DNA of 64,000 bases from JBCCFC01 sp965213595 (GCA_965213595.1 CBDBZO010000001.1:124001-188000), one strand, 5' to 3'. Shown: positions 18,284 to 27,721, counted from the stretch's first letter. Made by a program: numbers and translations. Notes: generated from the letters alone by a model not told the origin.

Positions 18284-18803
18284 ATGAAAACGTTATTTAT
18301 AGCAACTGCAATCGTTTTGTCTCTAAATACATATGCAGCATCGGCAAAAGAATGCAGCAACATCAGTAAGGACAAGGTTATCGCCGCTCAAAAACTAATG
18401 GGGTGACGGCATTGTGGCCATCGGCCAAGCAGATGACCACCAACAGGCGGCGCAGAATCATTTAGACAGGCTATATGCCTACGATTATGGCCCTGTATTA
18501 TTCAAACCAACCAAAGCTTCAGAAGATCAATTTCGAGGCACTAAAGATGAAGCACTTTCGTATTTTATTGGAGGAAATATAGCAGAAGATAAGGGTTTTG
18601 CGCTTGCTCCCTATACTAAAGTGCGATTTGAAAATGAAGGTATCATCATAGATTGTGATTCAGCACTCGCAATGGGCAATTACTATTTTACGACTACAGA
18701 AGGCGAAGAGATTAAAGTTGAATACAGCTTTAATTATGTAGAAGACAAAAATGGCAAATTGAAGATAAACCTTCACCATTCTTCACTGCCTTATCATTTA
18801 TAA
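18284..18803 (+). pseudogene. Secreted SnoaL-like protein with a one-base frameshift
   Basis: The ATG at 18284 follows AAAGGA and encodes a signal peptide (MKTLFIATAIVLSLNTYAAS) and about 20 mature residues, ending at a TGA at 18403. In another frame the protein resumes as WGDGIVAIGQ and runs to 18803. Removing one base near 18395-18398 joins the parts into one ~172-aa protein. The family is a secreted small NTF2/SnoaL-like fold known mainly from gamma-proteobacteria (often mislabelled phosphoribosyl-AMP cyclohydrolase), with FKPT, RGTKDEALSYFIGG and AMGNYYFT as landmarks. Foreign origin is likely. The frameshift may be real or a sequencing error. Confidence 0.75.
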
Positions 18804-19184
18804 ATCAGAAAATAGAAAGGCGTAAAAGTGAGGGATAAACTCGAGCTTTAGGAAAAACGGCAATCAAGCGCTGGGCTGTATTTTCGCAGTAGAATGACGG
18901 CTGATAGTTGCTTTGATGGGATCTTCCTCAGTACCAACAATGTCTTCCGCATAGAATGACACAGTAGCATGGTTTAGAAGATTGCCCTGATACGCATATT
19001 GCCTCCGAACGTTTTTCTATAGTCCTGTAATGTTAATAATTTCACATCACCGCGACGTTCCAACCTCAACATATTAGATGCAGCCATGCTCGGCCGTTCG
19101 GACATGCGGTCCCTTCTAAACCAACAAATGCCGTAATGCGTTAACTGTAACGATTTGTTATTCCGATAAGATACAATATTCTCG
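18804..19184. other. Intergenic, nothing recognised
   Basis: No gene, repeat or clear hairpin was found in this 381-bp stretch. GTAGAATGAC-like words occur twice (near 18890 and 18952) without further structure. Confidence 0.5.
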
Positions 19185-19958
19185 ATGGTTCGTTACTTGC
19201 TACGCCTTCAAAATACTCACTTGTCTATTACTAAAGGTGGCTTTTCTTTATTGGAGTTATCCATTGTCCTGGTGATAATCGGTTTAATTACCGGTGGAGT
19301 TGTTATGGGGCGCAGTGTGATTCATCAAGCTGCATTACAGGGTATTTCCAAAGACATTGAGCAATTTGACACTGCATTATTACTGTTCGTAAATAAGTAC
19401 AATACCCTACCAGGGGATATGGCTAATGCTACATCGTACTGGGCTGAAGATAGTGACAGTTGTTCGGGATATAGTTACGCAGGTGACGGGGTCTGTAATG
19501 GAGACGGTAACAACAATATCAATTTTATGGATGAAATGTGGTTCGCCTGGGAACATCTTTCTAAAGCAAATATGATCAAAGGAACATACGATGGCGAATT
19601 AAAACCAGACCGAATGCGACCTGGAGAAAACACTCCCGACTCTGATCTGGATGGCGCACATTTTCATATGTGGAATATAGACTCTAATTTCGCTTCTTCT
19701 AAAAAGGTGCATGTAAGTTTACAAGGTGATCATGCCAGCACCAGTACCTTTACGACAATACTTAAAGGCGGTTTGGATGCACAAGATGCTTTCTACTTTG
19801 ATAATAAGTTTGACGATGGTGATCCAACTATTGGAAAAATCAGTGCCAATAAAGGTATCTTCGATCCTGCAAATAGCTGCCGCAACAGTGCTAATCAATA
19901 CGCCCTAGATACATCCCATGCAAAGACGTGCCGAGTATTCTTTGAATTATCACAGTAA
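19185..19958 (+). CDS. Prepilin-type protein (type IV pilin/pseudopilin-like)
   Basis: A 257-aa protein with a type III (prepilin peptidase) signal: GGFSLLELSIVLVIIGLITG near residues 18-37, with cleavage expected after the second glycine and methylation of F+1, and the conserved E+5. The N-terminal helix would anchor it in the membrane. The rest contains LPGDMANATSYWAEDSDSCS and a Cys-containing C-terminus, as in pilin-like proteins of alpha- and gamma-proteobacteria. No pilus assembly genes are near, so it is an orphan and probably acquired. Confidence 0.82.
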   Translation: MVRYLLRLQNTHLSITKGGFSLLELSIVLVIIGLITGGVVMGRSVIHQAALQGISKDIEQFDTALLLFVNKYNTLPGDMANATSYWAEDSDSCSGYSYAGDGVCNGDGNNNINFMDEMWFAWEHLSKANMIKGTYDGELKPDRMRPGENTPDSDLDGAHFHMWNIDSNFASSKKVHVSLQGDHASTSTFTTILKGGLDAQDAFYFDNKFDDGDPTIGKISANKGIFDPANSCRNSANQYALDTSHAKTCRVFFELSQ

Positions 19959-20096
19959 ATTTTACAGGCCAGTTTAGCAACTTATCCAAAACCTAGGACG
20001 CAGGAAAGTAAAAGGAAATAGTTCTATTCCTGCGGAGGGCTTCTATAACTTGTAGTGTCTAACAAACGGACGTTTTTCGGACATCGGTAAGCGTAA

Positions 20097-20128
20097 AAAA
20101 GGCGGAAGCATCAAAGCTTCCGCCTTTT
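20097..20128. terminator. Rho-independent terminator (bidirectional)
   Basis: AAAAGGCGGAAGC (20097-20109), ATCAAA loop, GCTTCCGCCTTTT (20116-20128). Confidence 0.9.
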
Positions 20129-20149
20129 CGTCTTGATGGCTTGTCTAGA

Positions 20150-20240
20150 CCATGACGCAGGTTGAGTAGCTTTGGAAGTCCCCTGCTATCGCTTCCTTCG
20201 GCGTTGGTTGCTTCTGCGCGCGGGTCGCACAAGGGGTTAG
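20150..20240. repeat. Relic of the ardA leader region
   Basis: The sequence from ATGACGCAGGTT to CACAAGGGGTT matches, in inverse orientation and with scattered differences, 41003-41097 (the DNA between ardA and the 112-aa gene). Shared words include GCTTTGGAAGTCCCC and GCGTTGGTTGCTT. No ardA gene follows, so only the leader survived. Confidence 0.75.
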
Positions 20241-20369
20241 CAAGTCTTAGTTTTTGGGGAAGCGAATCCTCTGGGAGTCTTTCCAGAGGATTCACTTTTA
20301 CGCTTGGTTAACTCTTGTAAAAAGTGCATCTCACGCAGTCTTACTGAGCAGTGACCATGTTGATCTAAA

Positions 20370-21911
20370 CTATTTGTCAAGGACCTCTGTTACCACTCGA
20401 ACCGTGTAATCAGATAGCTTAGCTGTAAATTCGTAGCATCCGGGTTCAGGATAAACGAAATAAATGGGATGCTGTTGATACTCTGTCCCCGTGATAATTC
20501 GGTCAGGAATTTCTTGGTTTCCTGCGTCTTCCACTACATATTCCGTGACTGATGCTTGAAGTTGCACGGTAGTTGCAGACACTCTTTTGGTTTCGCCCGA
20601 CGCGAAATTAATGACGTGTTCTCCATCTAGTTGTCTGCCTGTGATTTTGAGGTCTCCAGGGATGTCTTCGTGAACAAACCAAGGCGTTTTTGTCAAGCGC
20701 CCAGCATATGGTGGAAGAGATTTTGGGCCGTCCATAGTGATAGAAAGCGGTCTACCCATCCAGATAGGAAAACTGCCAACTACTGGAAGACCGCCCCCGT
20801 GAATGCTGGAAACATACTGAACTTCGCTAACAGGACATTTTGATGACTCGCTTGTTAACAACTCTTCGTAGACAGCATGAGCAAACAATAATACTGGCTC
20901 ATTCTCTGCTGCTGTTGGCGGCTCTTCTGTACCATCGAGAGAAAACTGAAGATGAATTGCTACAGATTGCTGCCCCTCTTCATAGACACGATCAAACTGC
21001 CACCGCAGATCGCTATCCAGCCATTCGTAGAACTGTTCTAGGTGCGCAGCCGATAGAAATTTCATGCTTAGCACTTCAGTTCCACTACAATTCCAAGCAA
21101 CTCCAATACCGGTTTCATATATCCACAAGGAGCCACAAAAATCAGGTGATTCTTCGCTCCAAAAAAGCTTTAGTCCGTAATCGGCAGAAAGATAGATCAG
21201 AGTGGCTTCCTGATAACGTGTCAACATCCACTCGGCGATAGCACGCTGTTCTGCCGCTGTCGCAACGACTTCGCCCTCACCAGAGAATACAAGCGTTCCA
21301 TGGATTGTTTCGGCTGTAAAAGGAGCATAGGTCTGCTTTAAATAACTCGCCGTGTTCTGATCATGAATGTCAGACCACATAGTAGATGGAAGCGGTGAGG
21401 CCAGCAACGCCTCACCGCATCGACCATAGTGGATTTCATCAGTGCTAATCATAGCCCTTCTGCACTGCTCTTCATCGAGGTACTGCCATTCGATGAATGC
21501 GTCCTGTAAGGCCTCTACTGATGAGGTGGCCAGCCAGACCTGTGCTCCTCCCCGGTCTGTGTGAAATTGATAGCGATGCTCCTCTCGTTCTAGATTAACA
21601 ATGTAGCCCGGCGTTGATACAGGGCGACAGGCGTCGCGCAACATCAAGCCAAAACAGTCGTCCATCCATGTCGTGGGCGTGATACTGACGACTGAGACTA
21701 GATCAGGGTTGGATAATCCCTGGTGGGAAAGGCGCAGTCGGGCAGCTTCTACTGCTGGATTTTCGCTCGGTATTGACTCGGGAGCTTGATTTACTGGTTG
21801 TTGCTCTGCAGTAGCGATAGGGGTCACTATCTGAGCATCTAGTAATGAAGCTGTACTACAGCCTATCAGTAGACACGCAGTAAAGATTAGCGTGGTAAGG
21901 TGGATAGTCAT
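20370..21911 (-). CDS. Large lipoprotein of unknown function (513 aa)
   Basis: Signal peptide with lipobox LIGC (residues 15-18), so the mature protein begins at Cys18 and is membrane-anchored outside the cell. No family is recognised. The mature part contains conserved-looking WMDDCFG, paired cysteines (FCGSLWIYETGIGVAWNCSG) and a beta-rich C-terminal 150 residues (PPYAGRLTKTPWFV; YFVYPEPGCYEFTAKLSDYT) that recalls an immunoglobulin-like or C2-like sandwich. Such long unique lipoproteins are common in Chloroflexota. Transcribed alone. Confidence 0.75.
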   Translation of the reverse strand: MTIHLTTLIFTACLLIGCSTASLLDAQIVTPIATAEQQPVNQAPESIPSENPAVEAARLRLSHQGLSNPDLVSVVSITPTTWMDDCFGLMLRDACRPVSTPGYIVNLEREEHRYQFHTDRGGAQVWLATSSVEALQDAFIEWQYLDEEQCRRAMISTDEIHYGRCGEALLASPLPSTMWSDIHDQNTASYLKQTYAPFTAETIHGTLVFSGEGEVVATAAEQRAIAEWMLTRYQEATLIYLSADYGLKLFWSEESPDFCGSLWIYETGIGVAWNCSGTEVLSMKFLSAAHLEQFYEWLDSDLRWQFDRVYEEGQQSVAIHLQFSLDGTEEPPTAAENEPVLLFAHAVYEELLTSESSKCPVSEVQYVSSIHGGGLPVVGSFPIWMGRPLSITMDGPKSLPPYAGRLTKTPWFVHEDIPGDLKITGRQLDGEHVINFASGETKRVSATTVQLQASVTEYVVEDAGNQEIPDRIITGTEYQQHPIYFVYPEPGCYEFTAKLSDYTVRVVTEVLDK

Positions 21912-22006
21912 TGCAAAAGTTGATGCTTGTTTTGTAGTGTGGCTCTGTGTTGAATAATGGCCAGTTCAGCAGAAGACTATCGCGGTTGCCTTCTAGTCAT
22001 TTTCAT

Positions 22007-22140
22007 TTAGACATCAAAGCGTTTTCGTGTGCCTAGGATCACTACCTGCACACAATTGTCTTCATCACACCAGAACGCCGCTCCTATAAAGTCCATATCA
22101 TGCCAGTTCGGCAATATAACTTGTACTCTTTGTGTAATCA
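22007..22140 (-). pseudogene. Short protein-like remnant
   Basis: The reverse strand reads ITQRVQVILPNWHDMDFIGA and then WCDEDNCVQVVILGTRKRFD before a stop, with an upstream stop and no ATG at the beginning. It looks like the C-terminal end of a lost gene. No family recognised. Confidence 0.25.
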
Positions 22141-22174
22141 AAGCTGGTCTTTATGAGTATGGATGATTTTATAT

Positions 22175-22876
22175 TTAATTGATGATCTGAAATGATTCGA
22201 GGAAATTATCAACTTGCTCTATGCATTCGCAGTAATCTTCATTCTGAGTGTAAGAAGCGACGCGATAGATTCGCTGATCATCAATGTAAATTCGTGCCTG
22301 ATATGTACCGTCATCACCTGCGCCGCGTAATGCGCTTGGCGCCACAAAATGCCGTCCCAATGCATCACCAAGTCGTACATCGACTTCGCTATTCATGCGA
22401 GACGAGCTAGCCGATGCGAGTGCTGCATCTCGTGCTTCATCAAGCAGCGCGTCAACAGAATGCTGCTCTACTACTTCTGTCGCAAGGTCATAATACTGGA
22501 TGAGCCAGTAAGCGCTATTCAACCGGATGAAAAGCGAATGTACCTCTACTTCTTGACCAAACTTGGTTTCTGTCGCAACAATTTCGTGAAAGGAGCTTAC
22601 AGAAGATGTTGAAGGAATCAGCACCTCGTAGCCGCCGACTTCGTTCCGAACCTTTAACACATCTTCTGTGCCAGCGACACTAAGCCCTTCTGGATAATCC
22701 ACCCAGTTTCCATCAGCTGAAAGATAGGCAATTGGTTGCTTTTCAATATCCCTTGCGGAGACAACAGATAGCATTGGAACAGAGCCTCTACTACCCGCAA
22801 GTAGCGAGTCTTCACAAGCTGATAGGGTCAACATTACGCAAAAGCAGCAGAAAGTTAAAATTTTCATAGTAGTCAT
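22175..22876 (-). CDS. Lipoprotein of unknown function (233 aa)
   Basis: Signal peptide MTTMKILTFCCFCVMLTLSA with lipobox LSAC, lipidated Cys at 21. The mature part has a region YEVLIPSTSSVSSFHEIVAT and EVHSLFIRLNSAYWLIQYYD, and a C-terminal pair of cysteines (EDYCECIEQVDNF). The fold resembles extracytoplasmic proteins of the PsbP/LpqN kind (a short beta domain ending in FLESFQI), but the match is weak. Transcribed leftward like the 513-aa lipoprotein. Confidence 0.7.
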   Translation of the reverse strand: MTTMKILTFCCFCVMLTLSACEDSLLAGSRGSVPMLSVVSARDIEKQPIAYLSADGNWVDYPEGLSVAGTEDVLKVRNEVGGYEVLIPSTSSVSSFHEIVATETKFGQEVEVHSLFIRLNSAYWLIQYYDLATEVVEQHSVDALLDEARDAALASASSSRMNSEVDVRLGDALGRHFVAPSALRGAGDDGTYQARIYIDDQRIYRVASYTQNEDYCECIEQVDNFLESFQIIN

Positions 22877-23026
22877 CGACAGATGCTAAACACTCAAGAC
22901 GCTACTTGTGCAACGCAGATTTTACTTTTCTTGTTCCATCATAAATTCAAAAGTTTGGAAGTGGTAAATCTCCACGTTGTGCCCGTTTTCTTACGGCTCC
23001 TCTGCAAAGATAATTCCGCGTAATTT

Positions 23027-23143
23027 CATCTAATGTATTTCAGAGTGTATTTGAAAAGTCCTCGGTTACCTCTGGTAGACGATTCCACGCATTGAAGAAC
23101 CGTCTCTGAGGTAGAAGCGACTTTTCAAATGCTCTCTTAGATG
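23027..23143. repeat. Imperfect 117-bp palindrome
   Basis: Outer arms CATCTAA (23027) / TTAGATG (23143); perfect inner arms ATTTGAAAAGTC (23049-23060) / GACTTTTCAAAT (23119-23130); partly complementary centre. It contains no gene and could be a MITE-like element or a large attenuator hairpin. Confidence 0.55.
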
Positions 23144-23300
23144 GACAACTTGCCGTCTAATACTATGTTCGGCGGCTATTATACACCATACCAATTTAGC
23201 TGATGATAAAGGCTGATAATGTCTTGATGGAACCACATGGCAGTGAGTAGTGTATACAAAGCAAAGGCAAGAAAGGCTCAGTGGAAGGACGTTTAGTCCC

Positions 23301-23918
23301 ATGCGACGACTCATAATTTATATTTTGCCCAGTATTATAGGCGTTATTGCTCTGCTCATCAGTTGCTCCGTTCGTCTAAATCAACCACCTTCTACGGTAG
23401 AACATACACCTGTGCCGAGCCATGTTGAATTCAACGAAGCCAATCAAACCCCTACTCTATCGCCGTCGAATATACGCGCCACCCTTATGACACTCCCTGA
23501 TGGTCCAAGTGTAGAACGCTCACGTATCGTACTCCAGTCCTTTTTTGATGCCTATAATCGCCACGACCTTAACGGGGTACTCGCCATGCTGGTTGATGCA
23601 CCAGTCTATGGTGATTGCGACTTCACAAACCGGCGCATGCATGTCTTTGAAACAAAGGATAATCTCCAAATATGGCTTAAGGCGCGGTTTGCCGAGCGCG
23701 ATCAGTTCATTGTCCAAGAGATGATCATCGGTCCCTCGACTGGATCACCCCCAAATGATCCACGCTCAACCGCCGTCGAAGTGCTACGAACAAATACTAC
23801 CTTAGAGGCGCATGGTCAGGAGAAATGGAGTTTGTTCAAGATTGTGCTGAATAATGAGGGTAATCGCATTAATTTCATCAATACTTACGGGAATATTGAC
23901 TGTCAGGCAGGACGATAA
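23301..23918 (+). CDS. Lipoprotein with NTF2/SnoaL-like domain
   Basis: From the ATG at 23301 the 205-aa product starts MRRLIIYILPSIIGVIALLI with lipobox LISC (Cys at 22). The mature region SRIVLQSFFDAYNRHDLNGV and MLVDAPVYGDCDFTNRRMHV is typical of SnoaL-like/NTF2 folds; the C-terminus (EKWSLFKIVLNNEGNRINFI) gives the last strands. It is followed within 15 bp by an attC-like fold, so it may be an integron-type cassette. The substrate is unknown. Confidence 0.75.
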   Translation: MRRLIIYILPSIIGVIALLISCSVRLNQPPSTVEHTPVPSHVEFNEANQTPTLSPSNIRATLMTLPDGPSVERSRIVLQSFFDAYNRHDLNGVLAMLVDAPVYGDCDFTNRRMHVFETKDNLQIWLKARFAERDQFIVQEMIIGPSTGSPPNDPRSTAVEVLRTNTTLEAHGQEKWSLFKIVLNNEGNRINFINTYGNIDCQAGR

Positions 23919-23930
23919 TCGCGGTGAGCC

Positions 23931-24055
23931 GCCGAACAAGGCGCTGCGGCAGACGCGGCGACGCGGGGCAAAATGTGTCCTGCATAGCAACGACTCATAC
24001 TCCAGCATGAGTCATGCTGGTAGCATTGGCCGCGCAACTGAGCTTAAACGTTATC
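23931..24055. repeat. attC-like recombination site
   Basis: The left arm GCCGAACAAGGCGCTGCGGC and the right arm GAGCTTAAACGTTATCC can pair imperfectly with conserved AAC and GTT ends, as integron attC sites do, and enclose about 85 bp. The flanking lipoprotein gene is in cassette orientation. The core-site consensus RYYYAAC/GTTRRRY is only partly met. Confidence 0.45.
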
Positions 24056-24071
24056 CTAGCGCGTTTTCATC

Positions 24072-25896
24072 TGTCCGAAAAACGACCCGATACTGTTGGC
24101 GAACCCAGATTAGACGGCCAAAGCAGCGAAACGGGAAGTTCGTGTCCTGGCGTGAGGAACCTGCTGAAACCAGTTAAAAAGTCGGTCGATATTGACGGCC
24201 GCAGCGGTCGCCACGTGCTGCAGATGCGTTTTGGCTACACCTCGATAACGGGTTTTGCGGAGACCGAAGGCGCGAACACCTTGTGAAATAGTCCCCTCAA
24301 TGCCAGCGCGTCGCTTGTAGAGCGCCTTGCCCTCAACGCTGGCCTGTCGCTGGCGTGCTTGTTGGAGCGCCTCATATTGCGCTCTCGGCAGGATTTTGAG
24401 ACGACGTCCTCCTTGCTTGGCCTTCGTGCACAGGTGACGCGCAGTGCAGGCTTTGCAGTCTGAATCAGAGAAAATCGCAGCAATATAGGGCATATTGTTA
24501 TGACCGTTTCGTTCTCCCCAGAACGTAGAAACTTTGCCTTGGGGACAGCGTGCCTGCTCTTGCTCCCAGTCAATCTCAAACTGCTCAAGGTCGTATGCCC
24601 CTTCCTGCCTGGCCTGCCAGCTGCCAACTGCCGTTGGGGCGTGTGGGACCAAGAAGCGTGATGCCCTGCTCTGTCTGACTACTGACCAGCAAAGCAGCGT
24701 CGATGTAGGCGCTATCCACGATGTGCTGCCCTGGTGGTAAGCCTTTGGCGGTCAATCCCTGCTGAATTGTCTCCGTGCAGTTCACTTCATGAACCGTAGC
24801 CGCTGTCGTCTCCACATGGGTGACGAGATGCACCTCATCCTCTTCACAGCTTTCGCTTATGTGCACCACGTAACCCGTCCAGCTTGTTCCATACCGGCTA
24901 CGAAAGCGAGCGTCGGGATCATAAGGGGATTCGAGCGCTTCAGCCGCTCGCGCCAATTCCTTGTTTTTCTTGAACCGAACGACGTCCTCACTGCCTTCTG
25001 CTTGCGATGACGCTCTTTCAAAATGACGTTGCCAAACGAGCCACAGAACCTCTACCTCTGGCAACGCCTTCAACTGAGGCGGCGCATCTGGAAGGTCTAG
25101 TTTATCGAGCAGGGTGAAGCCATCCCTGCCCATGGTCTGAGCATAGGTTTCCCGCGCACTCTTCTTCTCTGGCAGCCGGTCGTCTTCGATGCGTCGACCA
25201 TAGCGCTTGTACCAATCAGCTGGCACCCAGTCCTGTAACCACTCCGGCACTACCGTCGCTATGGTATTCAACGTCGCTCGCAGCGTCTCGCCAATGAGTT
25301 CCAACCGGTTCAGAACACGAATGGCAGCCAATACAGAGGTTGCATCTGTCCGTTGTTTACCTCGTGCTTTCACCAGTCTCCGGCTGTGGCATTGCGCCAG
25401 CAGTTTATCGAGCAGCATTTGCTCCGCCTCTCCTGCCAGCAGTCGACTGCGAAACTCGGTGAGTACACTGAAGTCGAAGCCTGGATCGGTCAGCTCAAGA
25501 CCCAACAAATACTTCCAGTCGATGCGAGCGCGCACCTGTTCTGCTGCCTGACGGTCCGACAGATTTTCCCGAAACTGCATGAGGGTGACCAAAGCCAGAC
25601 GCCAGGGTGAGAGTCCAGGTTGACCGCACTCCGCGTAGAGCTGGCTGAAATCCTCGTCCTCAAATATTGTGCCCAGTTCATCTCGCAGCAGCAGATAGGG
25701 ATTCCCTTTGGGGAAGGCTGCCCGAGCGACGCGTACGGTTTCTTCAGGGACTGGCTGAATTGGCTGCGGCTTGAGCGACATCACGACCTCCTCTCGGAAT
25801 CCAGGACGACAGTTCAGTGCATCACATTATAGACCTGCCCTCTCCTTTTGCCCGACCCGAGAGGTTCGCCAACAGTATCCGATCGTTTGATAGACA
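24072..25896. mobile_element. IS1182-family insertion sequence (about 1.8 kb)
   Basis: Perfect 17-bp inverted repeats GATACTGTTGGCGAACC (24089-24105) and GGTTCGCCAACAGTATC (25863-25879), extendable outward with mismatches to TGTC (24072) and GACA (25896). The element carries one leftward transposase broken by a frameshift. No clear target duplication was found. Confidence 0.85.
24110..25784 (-). pseudogene. IS1182-family transposase, frameshifted
   Basis: The N-terminal part (25784 to about 24640) is a DUF772/IS1182 transposase: YLLLRDELGTIFEDEDFSQL, a catalytic-site region with RTDATSVLAAIRVLNRLE and the second acidic segment HIVDSAYIDAALL. After GPTRPNGSW the frame is lost, and the C-terminal part continues in another frame (ARQEGAYDLEQFEIDWEQEQ, CPQG and CTARHLCTKAKQGGRRLKIL) to 24110, with RAGIEGTISQGVRAFGLRKT as the last motif. 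One base change near 24640 separates them, so the IS is probably inactive unless this is a sequencing error. Confidence 0.88.
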
Positions 25897-26114
25897 ACAT
25901 CGGGTGCATTTCGCTATTACCCAATGAGTGCGGCCCACTGCTGCGGCAAAAAACTAAAGTCGACTCGAAGTCTCGTGTCATCTGAAGACGAGTGGTTTTT
26001 CCCAATTAGAGACACTAACGTGCCGCGCTAACGTACAAAATGATTACCATTCTCATGGCCAGCACCAAGAAGTTGGCCAGCGTGGAGCGGTTGTGCAAAA
26101 AATTTTGAGTGTGT

Positions 26115-26501
26115 TCATGTTCGTATAAATTGCGTATAAGCCCACGCGCTGACCAGCGCAGCCAAGGCCAGCCAAATCACAACGACAACCACGCCCGCCG
26201 CCCAGCTGGGTTGGGCATCGGCTGCCTGCGCTCGTGCCCGGCATTCCCCCAGAACAGAGGGAGGAATCAGCTTTATCGCCAAGGTGATGCCCAACGGGAG
26301 CAAAATCAGATCGTCCAGGTAGCCGAGAACCGGCACAAAATCCGGAATCAAATCAATGGGGCTTAATGCGTAAGCGACGATAGCGCCCACAAGAAGCTTT
26401 GCATACCACGGCGTTCTAGGATCACGTGCGGCAAAGTACAAAGCCAAGGTCTCCCGCTTCAGGTAGCGCGCACGCTGCTTTAGCCTTTTAATAGCTGCCA
26501 T
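26115..26501 (-). CDS. YkvA/DUF1232-family membrane protein
   Basis: 128 aa with the DUF1232 signature at about 30-70 (RTPWYAKLLVGAIVAYALSP and IDLIPDFVPVLGYLDDLILL), then a C-terminal membrane helix (GVVVVVIWLALAALVSAWAY). YkvA proteins are small inner-membrane proteins of unknown function. Single gene, leftward. Confidence 0.88.
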   Translation of the reverse strand: MAAIKRLKQRARYLKRETLALYFAARDPRTPWYAKLLVGAIVAYALSPIDLIPDFVPVLGYLDDLILLPLGITLAIKLIPPSVLGECRARAQAADAQPSWAAGVVVVVIWLALAALVSAWAYTQFIRT

Positions 26502-26594
26502 AACTAGCCCTCATCTGATGACTATTTATAGAAAAACCTTCCTTTATCGGACACTACAACCATCATCTTTTATCTCTGCCTCGAGTAAAGCCCT

Positions 26595-26888
26595 CTAGGG
26601 CCGTGATTCACTTGCTTGTGGTTCGGAAAGAATGGCAATCCACTCATTCCAATCGAACGCGACCGGCTCGCGGTCTTGAAGAGAAACCTCGATACGAACT
26701 TCCCCGCCCGCTGCTTCGACGATCTCACGCAGTGCCTCAAATTTTCTGTCCAGCTCCATTTGCAATTTGGCGAGTGTCGCTTTTACGGCGGCTTCACGCT
26801 CTGCCGGTGCATCGTCTGACTGGAAAATCCTGCCCAACTCCTGCAATAGCCGCTGTTCTTCCGGAGTGTAGCTGTAATTTTCCTGCAT
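26595..26888 (-). CDS. Third gene of a HigBA-like operon, unknown
   Basis: 97 aa from the ATG at 26888, one base after the TAA of the upstream antitoxin gene. Acidic and helical (SYTPEEQRLLQELGRIFQSD, then KLQMELDRKFEALREIVEAA) with a short beta end (GGEVRIEVSLQDREPV). No family recognised. Tight linkage suggests co-expression with the toxin-antitoxin pair. Confidence 0.6.
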   Translation of the reverse strand: MQENYSYTPEEQRLLQELGRIFQSDDAPAEREAAVKATLAKLQMELDRKFEALREIVEAAGGEVRIEVSLQDREPVAFDWNEWIAILSEPQASESRP

Positions 26889-26889
26889 G

Positions 26890-27174
26890 TTAATGCACCC
26901 GTGGTTCAAAGCTGATTTTCAGCTGCGAACCGGTCGCCTCGGCGATGCGCTCGAGCGTGTTGATGGAAGGATTCTTCCCGCCTTCCAGCTTAGCGACATA
27001 GGGCTGTGAGATACCCATGCGCTCGGCTAGTTGCTCCTGGGTCAACCCGGCCTGTTTCCGCGCTTCGATAATGGCCGATGCCAGCGCAAATTCGGTTTCC
27101 AGGCTCTCATAGCTCTCCCGGTACTCCGGGTCATTCTCCATCCATCGTTTGTGAAGTTCGCTAAATTTGGTCAT
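26890..27174 (-). CDS. XRE-family antitoxin (HigA-like)
   Basis: 94 aa with a classic helix-turn-helix at about 38-90 (GLTQEQLAERMGISQPYVAK and LERIAEATGSQLKISFEP). The N-terminal 35 residues resemble those of HigA2-type antitoxins. Its start overlaps the stop of the upstream toxin gene (ATGA), the toxin-first order typical of higBA. Confidence 0.85.
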   Translation of the reverse strand: MTKFSELHKRWMENDPEYRESYESLETEFALASAIIEARKQAGLTQEQLAERMGISQPYVAKLEGGKNPSINTLERIAEATGSQLKISFEPRVH

Positions 27175-27503
27175 TGGATTTCCTCCGCTCGTCGTAATGC
27201 CAGTTCAATTTCCTTGCGGGGTGTCTTTTGGGTTTTCTTCACAAAAGCCCGCAACAGAATAACCCGCCTTCCCGTGGCCGTCATGTAAAGCACCCGCGAG
27301 ATTCCACCGCGGCCCTTTACTCGGATTTCCCACAGCTTGTCTGCAAGATGCCGAACATAGGGCATGCCAACATTCTGCAAGCCGTGCTGCTCGATCATAT
27401 CGACAATTCGCGCAAGCCGTCCGCGCATATCGCCGGGAAGGGCTTCAATCTCCTCATCGACCACCGCACTAACGGTCTCTACCTGCCAACGTTCAGCCAT
27501 CAT
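27171..27503 (-). CDS. RelE/HigB-type toxin (Gp49-like)
   Basis: 110 aa of the phage-derived Gp49-like/HigB family: LPGDMRGRLARIVDMIEQHG, VRHLADKLWEIRVKGRGGIS, RVLYMTATGRRVILLRAFVK and KKTQKTPRKEIELALRRAEE. These mRNA interferases act at the ribosome, using basic residues; the KxxxKTP segment is typical. First gene of the three-gene operon. Confidence 0.87.
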   Translation of the reverse strand: MMAERWQVETVSAVVDEEIEALPGDMRGRLARIVDMIEQHGLQNVGMPYVRHLADKLWEIRVKGRGGISRVLYMTATGRRVILLRAFVKKTQKTPRKEIELALRRAEEIQ

Positions 27504-27579
27504 GGATTATAACCTATAAGGAATAATTTGCAATGTATTTATGGAAGGGTGCGAGCTGGTCACATCCTCTGCCTGTTCA

Positions 27580-27710
27580 CTGCCGCGCCGGTAGCTTCTT
27601 CTCCTTGGCAGTCTCAAACCCCCGGTAGCCATATTATTTCCCGGCCAGCTCCTCAAGGCTCTTGTTGCTGCGTTTGCCCTGCTTCCAGCCAGCAGGCTTA
27701 GTGGCCGGAC
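27580..27710 (-). pseudogene. C-terminal remnant of the J-domain gene
   Basis: The reverse strand reads KPAGWKQGKRSNKSLEELAG, K, a stop, then YGYRGFETAKEKKLPAR, nearly the same as the last 40 residues of the J-domain protein at 28448-28933 but with an extra TAA codon. Only the tail is left. Confidence 0.75.
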
Positions 27711-27721
27711 TGCTTCTTCTG

